NCBI GenBank assembly: GCA_021799715.1
Contig: JAJYZY010000014.1
Span: 1-27,107, forward strand
Length of the DNA: 27,107 bases
Direction of reading: 5' to 3'
Source of the DNA: Planctomycetota bacterium
Lineage (GTDB): Bacteria; Planctomycetota; Phycisphaerae; WQYP01
A program made the position numbers and the translations under genes. Below the pieces are notes generated by a model. That model saw nothing but the letters and a program-made list of their open reading frames with translations, was not told where the DNA came from and searched no databases. Numbering within the stretch: position 1 is the stretch's first letter; every line of letters starts with the position of its first letter. Positions 8,464 through 17,320 of the stretch are shown in pieces.

Positions 8464-9030
8464 TTACTTGCCGAAACGCGAAACACTCATGGCATTGGGT
8501 ACGCGACCCGCCAGTAATTCCGTCAGGACAAACCAGATCGCATCCGCTGGTGGTGGGCACCCCGGCAGATACAGATCGACTTTGATCACCTCATGCAGCG
8601 GCGTGGCATGCGGGCGCAGGGGTGGCACGACCGTCAACGGCAGCAGGGCTTTGCGATCTTGCGGCGAGGATGGCTCCTGGGCATTTTCCACGTACGCCCG
8701 ATCAAACAAATCGGAGCGATCCCAGTAATTCCGCATGGCGGGAACATTGCCGGTCACGGCGCAGTCACCCAAGGCGATAACATATTTGCTGTGGGCCCGG
8801 ATAATCTTCGCTTTGTGTAAATCTTCTTCGCTGCTGACCGCGCCTTCCACGAGGGTTAAATCAACGCTTTGGGGAAATTCCTTCGGGTCTACCACCGGTG
8901 AATGCAGGATGTCCACCAGTCCCGCAAGGGTAATAAGCCGTTCATCAAGATCCATCAGGCTCATGTGGCATCCCGAACAGCCATCAAGCCATACGGTTGC
9001 CACGGTTGGTCTGGTTGTCGCACTGGTCAT
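8464..9030 (-). CDS. hoxY: NAD-linked [NiFe]-hydrogenase small subunit HoxY
   Basis: 188 residues, typical of the short soluble small subunits. It carries the proximal [4Fe-4S] cluster that passes electrons between HoxH and HoxU. Cluster ligands are visible as LDGCSGCHMS (Cys18, Cys21), ALGDCAVTGN and LYLPGCPPPAD. There is no twin-arginine signal peptide, consistent with a cytoplasmic enzyme, and no extra medial/distal cluster domain as in membrane-bound uptake hydrogenases. The start overlaps the hoxU stop by 4 nt and follows GAGG at good spacing. Confidence 0.95.
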   Translation of the reverse strand: MTSATTRPTVATVWLDGCSGCHMSLMDLDERLITLAGLVDILHSPVVDPKEFPQSVDLTLVEGAVSSEEDLHKAKIIRAHSKYVIALGDCAVTGNVPAMRNYWDRSDLFDRAYVENAQEPSSPQDRKALLPLTVVPPLRPHATPLHEVIKVDLYLPGCPPPADAIWFVLTELLAGRVPNAMSVSRFGK

Positions 9031-9755
9031 GATTGAGCCTCCCGCATGAGTGTTAAATAGGGTAGAAAATCAGCTTTTTTGGTCATCTCACCCACGGCGG
9101 TGCCGCGATGGGTCAATGCTCCCGTGGGGCATACATTCACGCACTTGCCGCAGCCGGTGCACGTCGCACTTTCGCCCCAGGGCTGGTCGAGATCATGAAT
9201 GATCGCGGCCATTACCCCACGGCCCTTAACATCTTTGGTGTGGGCACCTTCAATTTCGCCGCATACGCGCACGCATCGCACGCATAAAATGCAACGGTTT
9301 TGATCCAGCCGCATGTAGTCATGGGAGTTGTCAACCTCCAGATGCGGGAAGCGATAGGGAAATCGCACATGATCTATTTCAAGTTTCACCGCCATGTTCT
9401 GCAGTTCGCAATGTCCGTTGCTTACGCATACGGAGCAAACGTGATTGCGTTCCGCAAAGAGCATCTCCACAATCATCTTGCGATACTCTTTGAGCCGCGG
9501 CGAGCTGGTGCTAACCGTCATGCCTTCGGCGCACGTCGTGGCACATGCCGCATGCAGCTTTGGCGATCCCGCGATTTCCACCATACATAAGCGGCAGCCG
9601 CCCCAGACCGTCAGGCCCTCCAGAAAGCAGAGCGTTGGAATATCAATATGATTTTCCCGCGCCACCTGCAGAATGGTCTCGCCGCTGCGGCAACTTATGT
9701 CTTTGCCGTCAATTTTCAGGGTGATGGATTCTGTATTTGAACCAACTGAAGTCAT
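9027..9755 (-). CDS. hoxU: Hydrogenase diaphorase iron-sulfur subunit HoxU
   Basis: 242 residues, related to the N-terminal part of complex I NuoG. It is the electron wire between the flavin subunit HoxF and the hydrogenase module. In order: a plant-type [2Fe-2S] site (Cys43, 54, 57, 71), a His-containing [4Fe-4S] site (His105, Cys107, 110, 116), and two ferredoxin-type [4Fe-4S] sites (CILCVRCVRVC at 155-165; CTGCGKCVNVCP at 199-210). All ligands are present. It overlaps hoxF and hoxY by 4 nt each, and GGAGGTG precedes the start. Confidence 0.95.
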   Translation of the reverse strand: MTSVGSNTESITLKIDGKDISCRSGETILQVARENHIDIPTLCFLEGLTVWGGCRLCMVEIAGSPKLHAACATTCAEGMTVSTSSPRLKEYRKMIVEMLFAERNHVCSVCVSNGHCELQNMAVKLEIDHVRFPYRFPHLEVDNSHDYMRLDQNRCILCVRCVRVCGEIEGAHTKDVKGRGVMAAIIHDLDQPWGESATCTGCGKCVNVCPTGALTHRGTAVGEMTKKADFLPYLTLMREAQS

Positions 9756-11410
9756 GGGAGCACCTCCAATTCAATGTGTTCACCCGCGGCGGCCGGGTCG
9801 GCATTTCCATGTGCGGCCTGGGCTTCTTTAATAAGTTCAAGATATTCGCGCTCGAAATAGCGCAGAGTGCTAAGCACCGGATTGGGTGCCGATTGCCCCA
9901 GCCCGCAAAGACTGGTCTGTTTGACCATATCGCATAAATCCTTGAGGAGCTGGAGGTCTTCGGGCGTGCCGCGTTTCTTGCAGATTCGATCCAGCAATTC
10001 GTGCATCTCATAGGTGCCAACCCGGCACGGCACGCACTTGCCGCAACTTTCCGTCATGCAGAATTCCATGAAGAATCGCGCCACATCCACCATGTTGCTG
10101 GTTTCATCCATCACAATCATGCCGCCGGAACCCATGATGGAACCCGCTTTGGCCAGTGATTCATAGTCCACGGTTATATCCAGTTGTTCTGCGGGTATGC
10201 ATCCGCCCGACGGCCCGCCCGTCTGCACCGCCTTGAAAGCTTTGCCATCCGGAATGCCTCCGGCAATGTCGTAAATAATCTCGCGAAGCGGCATTCCCAT
10301 TGGAACTTCAATCAGGCCGGTATTCTTAATTTTGCCGGTAAGGGCGAAAATTTTCGTGCCTTTGCTCTTATCGGTTCCGATCTGTGAGAACCATTGGGAG
10401 CCATTGTTGATAATCGGCGCAATATTGGCGTACGTTTCCACATTGTTGATCAGAGTGGGGCGCCGGAACAGACCGTCATTGGCCGGATACGGAGGGCGCG
10501 GACGCGGTACCCCGCGCTTGCCTTCAACGCTGGCGATTAATGCCGTTTCCTCGCCGCATACAAATGCCCCGGCTCCGAGCCGCAATTCAACGTTAAAGCT
10601 GAACTTGGTGCCGAAAATATTATGGCCGATTAACTCATGCCGTCGTGCCAGATTAATCGCCCGGGTCAATCGCTTAACCGCCAGTGGATATTCCGCCCGA
10701 ACATAAATGACACCGCTTTCCGCTCCCACCGCATACGCCGCAATCGCCATTCCTTCCAGCACCCGGTGCGGGTCGCCCTCCATGACGCTGCGATCCATAA
10801 ACGCCCCCGGATCACCCTCATCGCCGTTGCAAATGACATATTTTGTACCGCCGCCGGCCTTGGATACCGTGGCCCATTTCAGTCCGGTCGGAAATCCGGC
10901 ACCACCTCGTCCGCGCAGGCCGGAATCGGAAACTTCCTGTATGACCTGTTGGGGAGTCATGGTGGTCAGCGCCTTAAGCAACGCCTGATACGCACCATGG
11001 GCGATGCAATCAATAATATCTTCCGGATCAACATGTCCGGAATTTTCCCGCACAATGAGTTTCTGCCGCGTAAAAAATGGTTGTCGTGTATCACAAAGCA
11101 GCTCGGCAACCGGCTGCGTGGACAGTCCTTCGACAATGGCCGGGGCATTTTCCGGCTTGGCAAACTGGTACATCGCCGTATCCGCTTTTACCAGTGGCCC
11201 GTTGCAGCACAGCCCCATGCAGCCGACGCCCTTAACGCGGACTTTATTCGTCAGTCCCCTTCGTTTGACTTCATCACCGAGGGTTTTCAGCAGCGCATCG
11301 CTCTGCAGGCTCATGCATCCGGATTCTGTGCAGACACGGATTTCATGCTCGAACGCGGATGAATCAGCGCGAGCCTTTTCCATTATGCTGGTTAACTCTT
11401 CAGGTTTCAT
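9752..11410 (-). CDS. hoxF: Hydrogenase diaphorase flavin subunit HoxF (NuoF-like)
   Basis: 552 residues. It binds FMN and NAD(H) and exchanges electrons with the iron-sulfur subunits. Domains: an N-terminal thioredoxin-like [2Fe-2S] domain (Cys27, Cys32, Cys64, Cys68), the FMN loop LRGRGGAGFPTGLKWA (165-180) with the NAD-site YVICNGDEGDPGAF, a second glycine-rich stretch GAGAFVCGEETAL, a SLBB-like part, and a C-terminal [4Fe-4S] site ESCGKCVPCR with a later Cys in SLCGLG. There is no additional C-terminal 2x[4Fe-4S] ferredoxin domain of the kind seen in HydB of electron-bifurcating [FeFe] hydrogenases. It starts 2 nt after the hoxE stop. Confidence 0.95.
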   Translation of the reverse strand: MKPEELTSIMEKARADSSAFEHEIRVCTESGCMSLQSDALLKTLGDEVKRRGLTNKVRVKGVGCMGLCCNGPLVKADTAMYQFAKPENAPAIVEGLSTQPVAELLCDTRQPFFTRQKLIVRENSGHVDPEDIIDCIAHGAYQALLKALTTMTPQQVIQEVSDSGLRGRGGAGFPTGLKWATVSKAGGGTKYVICNGDEGDPGAFMDRSVMEGDPHRVLEGMAIAAYAVGAESGVIYVRAEYPLAVKRLTRAINLARRHELIGHNIFGTKFSFNVELRLGAGAFVCGEETALIASVEGKRGVPRPRPPYPANDGLFRRPTLINNVETYANIAPIINNGSQWFSQIGTDKSKGTKIFALTGKIKNTGLIEVPMGMPLREIIYDIAGGIPDGKAFKAVQTGGPSGGCIPAEQLDITVDYESLAKAGSIMGSGGMIVMDETSNMVDVARFFMEFCMTESCGKCVPCRVGTYEMHELLDRICKKRGTPEDLQLLKDLCDMVKQTSLCGLGQSAPNPVLSTLRYFEREYLELIKEAQAAHGNADPAAAGEHIELEVLP

Positions 11411-11412
11411 GA

Positions 11413-11919
11413 TTATTGTTTCCTTTCCAAAGTTTCATCCAAAGCCGTCAGCAATTCAGCCGGAGAGCGCTTTCCCAGAACTTTCCCGTCAACCACAGCC
11501 GTCGGAGCCAGTCCGCACGCACCAATACACCGCGCTACCAGCAGGGAAAGCTCACCATCTTTTGTGGTCTGTCCTTCCCCAATGGCATATTGCCGCTGTA
11601 CCTCATCGAGAAGTTGTCGTCCGCCCTTGATATAGCAGGCCGTTCCCATGCACACCACGCAAACATGTTTGCCCTGCGGCTTGAGGGTGAAAAAGTGATA
11701 AAATGTCGCCACTCCATACACCTTTGACAACGGAACTTTCAGTGCCGCTGCCACCCAACGCATGGATGGAATGTCAAGAAAGCCGAATGTCTGTTGCACG
11801 CTGTGCAGGCTTTCAATCAGGGCATCGGGTTGAAAATCATTGCGGCGCATGGTGGTTTCAATGATCTTCCAGCGTTTATCCTCCGTTGGAGGCTTGGGTA
11901 AACTCGTCACGATTGGCAT
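11413..11919 (-). CDS. hoxE: Hydrogenase diaphorase subunit HoxE (NuoE-like, [2Fe-2S])
   Basis: 168 residues, a thioredoxin-like [2Fe-2S] protein homologous to complex I NuoE. Conserved helix region LIESLHSVQQTFGFLDIP, the linker VYGVATFYHFFTLKPQG, and cluster ligands in VCMGTACYIKGG (Cys90, Cys95) and ARCIGACGLAP (Cys131, Cys135). HoxE completes the five-subunit HoxEFUYH form and has been linked to ferredoxin interaction in cyanobacteria. AAAAGGAG precedes the ATG. The 39-nt gap from hypE is one of the larger gaps in the block, but no terminator is visible there. Confidence 0.95.
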   Translation of the reverse strand: MPIVTSLPKPPTEDKRWKIIETTMRRNDFQPDALIESLHSVQQTFGFLDIPSMRWVAAALKVPLSKVYGVATFYHFFTLKPQGKHVCVVCMGTACYIKGGRQLLDEVQRQYAIGEGQTTKDGELSLLVARCIGACGLAPTAVVDGKVLGKRSPAELLTALDETLERKQ

Positions 11920-11958
11920 GGTGGAAACTCCTTTTAATATGCAATATGCTTTTTGTCA

Positions 11959-13017
11959 TCAGCATATGCGCGGCAATTGTTCTCCGTAAGGCTTTTGTAT
12001 TACCCGCCAGCCGCCAATGGAGGTGTGCAGGGTACAAACACCATCTTTTTCGGGGGCGACATAACCGATTATCCGGGACTCTCTGCCCAGGGGATGTTGT
12101 TGCATGGCCGTTAGTGCCGCCGGGGCTTGCCCGGGGTGTACCACCACCAGGACTTTTCCTTCATTGGCGATTTCCAGCGGGTCCAGCCCCAGCATATCCG
12201 CGGCATGTCTGGCTTCGGGTCGCACGGCAATATGCGACTCCTCCAGATTAATGCGCCGGCCGGTTCGTGCCGCCAGATCGGCGGTAAGGCCCGCCAATCC
12301 GCCGCGCGTGGGATCCCGCATAAACACCACATCGGCAACGGCATGGCGCAAATGCTCAATAAAACCATTCAGGGGAGCAACATCGCTGCGCAATACACTT
12401 TCCACTTCGGGCATCTCGCGTGCGAGCATCACCGTCAGGCCATGGTCGGCAATCGGGCCGTTGATAATCAACACATCTCCCGGTTCAATATGATCCGGAT
12501 GCGGTGGATGTTCTCCCGTCAATTCGCCGATTCCTGCGGTTGTCAGATAGATGCCGTCCGCCTGTCCATGTCCCACCACTTTGGTATCGCCGGTAGTGAT
12601 CCGCACTCCGGCTTCGCCAGCAGTCGCCGCCACCGAATCCAGCACGCGTTCCAGAACTTTACGATCCAGCCCCTCCGCCAGAATCATTGACAAAGCCAGA
12701 GCGCGCGGATGCGCGCCGCATACCGCTAAATCATTGACCGTGCCGCTGACCGCGAGGCGGCCGATATCGCCACCGGGAAAAAACAGTGGTTGGACAACGT
12801 AACTGTCAATGGTTAATGCGAGCCGGCTTCCCGGAACAATTCCCGAGTCGAGAAGTTGTGATAGTGCCGGATTGCCCAGTCGGGGCAGAATCAGGCTGTT
12901 AAGCAGGACATCCGTTAATTGTCCGCCGCCGCCGTGTGCCAAGGCGATGTGCGTAAATCGTCCGGGCATGGCTTTTGACGGCGTGGCAGGGTCATTATCT
13001 GTGATTTGTTTTGTCAT
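11959..13017 (-). CDS. hypE: Hydrogenase cyanide-ligand synthesis protein HypE
   Basis: 352 residues. HypE dehydrates the thiocarboxamide that HypF places on its C-terminal cysteine, giving the thiocyanate that becomes the Fe-bound CN ligands. Visible: the N-terminal LAHGGGGQLTDVLLNSLILP of the PurM-like ATP-binding fold, ITTGDTKVVGHGQADGIYLTTAGIG, RDPTRGGLAGLTADLA, and the required C-terminal PRIC ending with Cys352 as the last residue. It overlaps hypD by 4 nt and has GGAGG before the start. Confidence 0.97.
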   Translation of the reverse strand: MTKQITDNDPATPSKAMPGRFTHIALAHGGGGQLTDVLLNSLILPRLGNPALSQLLDSGIVPGSRLALTIDSYVVQPLFFPGGDIGRLAVSGTVNDLAVCGAHPRALALSMILAEGLDRKVLERVLDSVAATAGEAGVRITTGDTKVVGHGQADGIYLTTAGIGELTGEHPPHPDHIEPGDVLIINGPIADHGLTVMLAREMPEVESVLRSDVAPLNGFIEHLRHAVADVVFMRDPTRGGLAGLTADLAARTGRRINLEESHIAVRPEARHAADMLGLDPLEIANEGKVLVVVHPGQAPAALTAMQQHPLGRESRIIGYVAPEKDGVCTLHTSIGGWRVIQKPYGEQLPRIC

Positions 13018-14150
13018 GACTGAACCTCCAGCAATACATCGGAATATGCCCGCGGCTTGTTGAGATGGTTGCTTTGGCCATACTTAAACCATGCCGAGCA
13101 CGTGCCTTCGGAACTGACCATGCATGGGCCGATGGGTGAAACCGGCGTGCAGGCGCGTCCGAAGAGTTTGCATTGCACGGGTAGCGCCGCACCGCTTATT
13201 ACCTTGCCGCATATACATCCCGCCGGTTCGCGCTCAACCGCTTCCGGAAGCTCAAAGCGCAAGGCGGCATCGAAACGCTCGTATTCTCGTCGCAGCACCA
13301 GGCCGCTATCCGGAATTGTGCCCATGCCCCGCCAGCGTGCCGCACCGGGTTCAAAAATCTGCTCCAGAAGGGCCAACGCCCAGCGATTTCCCATGGCGTG
13401 TACGGCCTGGGGATATTGATTCACCAGAGAGATTTTGTTGTCCGCGACCAGTTCGGTCAGGCAAACCAGGGCCGCTATCAATTGCGTAGGTTCAAAACCG
13501 CCGACCACACAGGAAACGCCGAATTGTTCAACAATGCTCCGATACACCTCCGAACCAATAATTACCGACACATGCCCCGGGCAGAGAAAGCCTTTGATGT
13601 GGGGGATGTCTTCATCCCTCAAAAGAGCTTGCATCGCGGGGATAATGCGTTTGTGACTCGCCAAGACGCTGAAATTTCTTAGATTAAGCCGCTGCGCTTC
13701 ACAGATCGCGGCTGCGGTTGCCGGCGCGGTGGTTTCAAATCCCACCGCCGCAAAAACCACCTGCCGGTCGGGCTGTTTGCGGGCGAGTTTAACCGCATCC
13801 ATGCTGCTGTATACCACTTCGATTTGACTGCCTTGCGTGCGGGCAAGCTCCAGGTTTCCCTGCCGTCCCGGCACGCGCAGCATGTCTCCATACGTGCATA
13901 AAATCACATCCCGCCTTGTTCCCAGGTCAATAAGCCGATCGATATCCGCCTGGGAGGTCACGCAAACCGGACATCCCGGCCCGCTGATAAGCCGCACGTT
14001 TGGCGGCATGACGCTCGGCAGCCCGCAGCGGAAGGCGCTGGTCGTATGCGTGCCGCATACTTCCATGAACGCAACATCGTGCCCAACTGCCCGGGCTGCG
14101 GCATGCAGCCGCTTCAGCAATCGGTCGGTCGAAGTTCTGGAAATAGTCAT
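13014..14150 (-). CDS. hypD: Hydrogenase Fe(CN)2CO assembly protein HypD
   Basis: 378 residues. HypD carries a [4Fe-4S] cluster and is the scaffold, together with HypC, on which the Fe(CN)2CO unit is built. Motifs: MEVCGTHTTSAFRCG (Cys32), LISGPGCPVCVT (Cys60, Cys63), GFETTAPATAAAI, LCPGHVSVIIG, and the C-terminal cysteine-rich cluster region from EPAGCICGKV through LFGRACTPVSPIGPCMVSSE. It overlaps hypC and hypE by 4 nt each; AGGAGG precedes the start. Confidence 0.97.
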   Translation of the reverse strand: MTISRTSTDRLLKRLHAAARAVGHDVAFMEVCGTHTTSAFRCGLPSVMPPNVRLISGPGCPVCVTSQADIDRLIDLGTRRDVILCTYGDMLRVPGRQGNLELARTQGSQIEVVYSSMDAVKLARKQPDRQVVFAAVGFETTAPATAAAICEAQRLNLRNFSVLASHKRIIPAMQALLRDEDIPHIKGFLCPGHVSVIIGSEVYRSIVEQFGVSCVVGGFEPTQLIAALVCLTELVADNKISLVNQYPQAVHAMGNRWALALLEQIFEPGAARWRGMGTIPDSGLVLRREYERFDAALRFELPEAVEREPAGCICGKVISGAALPVQCKLFGRACTPVSPIGPCMVSSEGTCSAWFKYGQSNHLNKPRAYSDVLLEVQS

Positions 14151-14437
14151 GGCCTGCCTCCTTGACGGCTACGGGCCGCCGGGGTTGTTTTGTGAACATC
14201 GGGCGCATTTGAATCGGATGCTGCGGCGCGTTGCACATCATCCAGCAGCGCCCAGGTTTCCCGCGCTTCCCCCGGATCAAGCCGTTCGATGGCGAATCCG
14301 GCATGAATCAAAATCCAATCGCCGGTTTGCGCGTCGGGGGTCATCATGGTATTCACCGGCAGGCGATTGCCGTGAAGATCGACAATTCCCACTTGGCCGT
14401 CCTGCTCTATAAGTTGTGCCGGTACCGCTAAACACAT
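14147..14437 (-). CDS. hypC: Hydrogenase maturation chaperone HypC
   Basis: 96 residues. HypC is the small OB-fold chaperone that works with HypD and carries the iron unit to the large subunit. The N-terminus MCLAVPAQLIE has the essential Cys2; the core continues through VDLHGNRLPVNTMM and GDWILIHAGFAIERLDPGEARETWALL. The last ~25 residues (from AASDSNAPDVH) are a disordered-looking extension beyond the usual end. The start lies 10 nt inside the hypF 3' end with GGAG upstream, and the stop overlaps hypD by 4 nt. Confidence 0.96.
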   Translation of the reverse strand: MCLAVPAQLIEQDGQVGIVDLHGNRLPVNTMMTPDAQTGDWILIHAGFAIERLDPGEARETWALLDDVQRAAASDSNAPDVHKTTPAARSRQGGRP

Positions 14438-16812
14438 ATCGCACGCTCCATTGCCGATGTTTGACCGCCGCCGAAATCATGTTGCCATCGCGATGTCGCT
14501 ACCATGGCCTGTCCCAAGGCCAACCCGCCGTCATTCGGCGGGACACGCTGATGCCGTAGAACCTTCAGTCCGCGGTTTTCGAGTCGATTTGTCATATCCA
14601 AGGCCAACAACTCATTGGCAAATACGCCGCCTGACAACACGATCGTGGAGATTCCCGTTTTAGCCGCAGCGCGGCAAATAATATCTTCCCAACCGGCGGC
14701 GAACTGGCTGTGAAATACCGCCGCGAGTATCTCAACAGGTACATTTTCCCGCTGCCGCAGCAACAAATGCCGGATAAGGCGGCGCAAATCCAGCCTGTCC
14801 ACTCCGTTGCTATCCGCGACAACATCCCATAGGCCGCAGGGCATCGGCGGCGGTTGCGCAATGGAAGCGGCGGATTCCAGCGCCATGGGCGCCTGGCCTT
14901 CAAAGCTGTTGTGCATGCAAAGCCCAAGCAGGGCGGCAACACCGTCAAATAGCCGGCCCGCGCTGCTGGAAATCACGCACTGAAGTTGGCGCGAAATCAT
15001 CATGGTGAGCATCTTGCGATCCGTGCTGTCTTCAACCAGGCGCAGCGCGGCGGGCTGCCGGTCAAATTCCGATCCAAAGGCCTGATGCAGAAGGGCCAGA
15101 GCGCAACGTCTGATGTCCTTCGCCGCCATGTCTCCGCCGGGTAATAGCAGTGGTTTCAGCGATGCAATGCGCTCAAAGCTTTCCGCCGATGCGCAAAGCA
15201 ACTCGCAGCCCCAGCCCGTCGCGTCCAGTCCCAGTCCGGTTCCATCACAAACCAGTGCTAAAACTTCCCCGCTTAAGGCATGCTCCGCCATTACCGCCGC
15301 CGCGTGGGCATGATGGTGTTGCACCGCCATGAGGCGAGCATTGAACTGACGCGCCAGTTGTACCGCATATTGTGCGCTGATATACATGGGGTGCATGTCA
15401 TGCGCAATAAATTGCGGCCTGGCTTTGTGCAGTCGGCATAAATCATGCAGAGTTTGGATAAACAGCATTCTGGTCTGTTGATTGTTCAAATCCCCCAGGT
15501 GCTGACTTAATATCACCCGCGAATCCAATACCAGGGCCACGGTATTTTTTAACTCTCCACCCAGACATAATCCCGTCAGGCCGGTTGGGGTGTTTAGTGC
15601 AATGGGGGTGGGAACCAAACCGCGCGATCGGCGAATCGGTACCGGATTTTGTCCCGGCCCCATATCCAGAAGCACCGAATCGTCCAAACAACGCACGATC
15701 GGGCGATCGTGCCGCAAAAACCCATCGCACATCGACCCCAGCCGTTGCAAAGCTTCAGAATTATCGGTCGCCAATGGCTCATCCGCCATATTTCCGCTGG
15801 TCATCACCAGGGCCATGGAACCTGTATTCAGGTGCGAAAAAAGCAGGTGGTGAACCGGCGTATAGGGCAGCATGACCCCCAGTCGGTGGTTATGGCCCGC
15901 CACCGCCGGGGCGACCGGCGCGTGGGGCTGGCGAATGGCCAGAATAATCGGGGCCGCCGCGGATTCCATTGCCGCCTGGGCAAGCGGACTGATCTTGATA
16001 AAGTGCCGGGCATCCGATATTGATCGGCACATGATGGCAAAGGGCTTGGCATCGCGTTGTTTCAGCTCGCGCAGTCGGTTTACCGCCGCCTGGCTATCCG
16101 CGCGCGCCGCCAGATGAAATCCGCCAATCCCTTTGATCGCTATGATTGATCCATTACGCAGCATTTCCGCCGCTTGTATCATGGGGTCGCCATTCAGCGG
16201 CTTGCCGTTCGGATCGACCAGCTCCAGCCGCGGCCCGCAATCAGGACAAGAGATCGGTTGTGCGTGAAACCTCCGGTCCGCGGGATCGGCGTATTCGTGT
16301 TGACATTGGGCGCACATCGTAAATCCGGCCATCGTCGTGGCGGGGCGGTCGTAAGGGACATCCGTCATGATGGTGTAGCGCGGGCCGCAGTTGGTACAGG
16401 TAATCAGGGGGTGGTGAAACCGGCGATTCGCGGGATCAAACAATTCCCGACGGCATTGCCCGCAAAGCGCGGTATCAGGCGTAATAAACGTATGCCCCTC
16501 CGCAAGATCATTGCCGGGCATGATCTGAAAGTTGGGTTCCACGGCCCTGCGATCCATACACACTCGCGTCATCCCGTCAATCCGGGCCAGCGGCGGCGCG
16601 TTGCTTGTTAATGTTTCAATAAAGTGATCGAGATTGTCGCGCGGCCCCTGAGCTTCAATAATAACGCCGCGATTGTCATTGGCCACAAAGCCGGTGATTT
16701 GGGCGTCGCGCGCCAGACGATAGACGTGCGGACGGAACCCGACACCCTGTACCTGACCGCGGATGATCCAGCGGTGTCGTTCAATATTCGGGTTGTTCAT
16801 CAACGTGGTCAT
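14428..16812 (-). CDS. hypF: Carbamoyltransferase HypF
   Basis: 794 residues, full length. HypF makes carbamoyl-adenylate from carbamoyl phosphate and transfers the carbamoyl group to the HypE C-terminal Cys. Domains in order: acylphosphatase-like (RGQVQGVGFRPHVYR, 18-32), two zinc-finger pairs (CGQCRREL with CTNCGPRYT; CAQCQHEY with CPDCGPRL), a YrdC-like domain (IAIKGIGGFHLAARADS), and a Kae1/TobZ-like domain with metal ligands (VQHHHAHAAAVMAEH, LVCDGTGLGLDATGWGCELL, VLSGGVFANELL). First gene of the block; GAGG stands eight nt before the ATG. The operon promoter should lie upstream in the divergent spacer. Confidence 0.97.
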   Translation of the reverse strand: MTTLMNNPNIERHRWIIRGQVQGVGFRPHVYRLARDAQITGFVANDNRGVIIEAQGPRDNLDHFIETLTSNAPPLARIDGMTRVCMDRRAVEPNFQIMPGNDLAEGHTFITPDTALCGQCRRELFDPANRRFHHPLITCTNCGPRYTIMTDVPYDRPATTMAGFTMCAQCQHEYADPADRRFHAQPISCPDCGPRLELVDPNGKPLNGDPMIQAAEMLRNGSIIAIKGIGGFHLAARADSQAAVNRLRELKQRDAKPFAIMCRSISDARHFIKISPLAQAAMESAAAPIILAIRQPHAPVAPAVAGHNHRLGVMLPYTPVHHLLFSHLNTGSMALVMTSGNMADEPLATDNSEALQRLGSMCDGFLRHDRPIVRCLDDSVLLDMGPGQNPVPIRRSRGLVPTPIALNTPTGLTGLCLGGELKNTVALVLDSRVILSQHLGDLNNQQTRMLFIQTLHDLCRLHKARPQFIAHDMHPMYISAQYAVQLARQFNARLMAVQHHHAHAAAVMAEHALSGEVLALVCDGTGLGLDATGWGCELLCASAESFERIASLKPLLLPGGDMAAKDIRRCALALLHQAFGSEFDRQPAALRLVEDSTDRKMLTMMISRQLQCVISSSAGRLFDGVAALLGLCMHNSFEGQAPMALESAASIAQPPPMPCGLWDVVADSNGVDRLDLRRLIRHLLLRQRENVPVEILAAVFHSQFAAGWEDIICRAAAKTGISTIVLSGGVFANELLALDMTNRLENRGLKVLRHQRVPPNDGGLALGQAMVATSRWQHDFGGGQTSAMERAICV

Positions 16813-17022
16813 GCCGCAAACCTCGTCAGGGCTGCCGGAGTTCTGGAGGCATGTGAATGATTCACAAGCCGTCCGCGCCGGTGCCCGCCATGCACGGGTT
16901 TCATGCTACCGCGAGTATGGCGTTCAAATCATCAGGACAATCCCTCTAATGGATATAGGTGGTTCAACCATAAACGCCATCGGTGAAACTCTTAGTGCGG
17001 CGATCTCTGTTTTTATGCGGAA

Positions 17023-17062
17023 AATCACCATCGGAAAAACGCGGTAATGGCAATAGGTGATT
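17023..17062. promoter_or_regulatory. Inverted repeat AATCACC/GGTGATT in the divergent spacer
   Basis: A perfect 7-bp inverted repeat: AATCACC at 17023-17029 and GGTGATT at 17056-17062, with 26 nt between. About 65 nt to the left is the short palindrome TGGTTCAACCA within a similar context (ATAGGTG followed by TTC occurs in both). This could be part of a folded leader RNA or a pair of protein-binding sites; the sequence alone does not decide. Confidence 0.3.
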
Positions 17063-17273
17063 CTCCGTGTCCGTATATCCGTAAAGTTCCTAACGAGGAC
17101 GGAAATGCTGATTCGGCCCAAGGGAAAAAAGTTCCGGAATTTGTCCTGGCTTGGGTTCAACAATCCAGTAATCATCAGTGTTTTCAAGTGTCCGGTGCGT
17201 TATGGCCCGGTCGCAACCGCGGCCAGGCAACGACCAACCGTGCCACGGTCCACCACCCGCGCTAATCAGTTAA

Positions 17274-17320
17274 GCCGCCATCCGCGGTTAGGGCGGCGGG
17301 AAAATATTCCCTTGCGTTTT
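17274..17320. promoter_or_regulatory. Stacked inverted repeats upstream of the pyrophosphatase gene (operator or attenuator-like)
   Basis: GCCGCC (17274-17279) pairs with GGCGGC (17292-17297), directly followed by the palindrome GGGAAAATATTCCC (17298-17311) and then TTGCGTTTTT. Two adjacent hairpins followed by a T-rich run resemble an intrinsic terminator or attenuator reading rightward; the central palindrome could equally be an operator next to the weak promoter candidate at 17312-17340. Confidence 0.35.

Noticed and set aside
9752..11919. HoxE/HoxF as part of an electron-bifurcating hydrogenase (HydABC type)
   Set aside because: The catalytic subunits are [NiFe] HoxYH, and HoxF lacks the extra C-terminal ferredoxin domain seen in HydB; ordinary group 3d HoxEFUYH explains everything.
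16890..16950. tRNA-like TpsiC sequence (GTTCAAATC)
   Set aside because: The flanking bases do not form the five-pair arm and there is no acceptor stem or anticodon arm.
16940..16995. Possible fluoride riboswitch upstream of the pyrophosphatase (GGTGGTTCAACCATAAACGCC resembles part of the crcB motif)
   Set aside because: The invariant GATG and TGATG segments and the pseudoknot complement are missing; only the middle is vaguely similar. A covariance search would decide.
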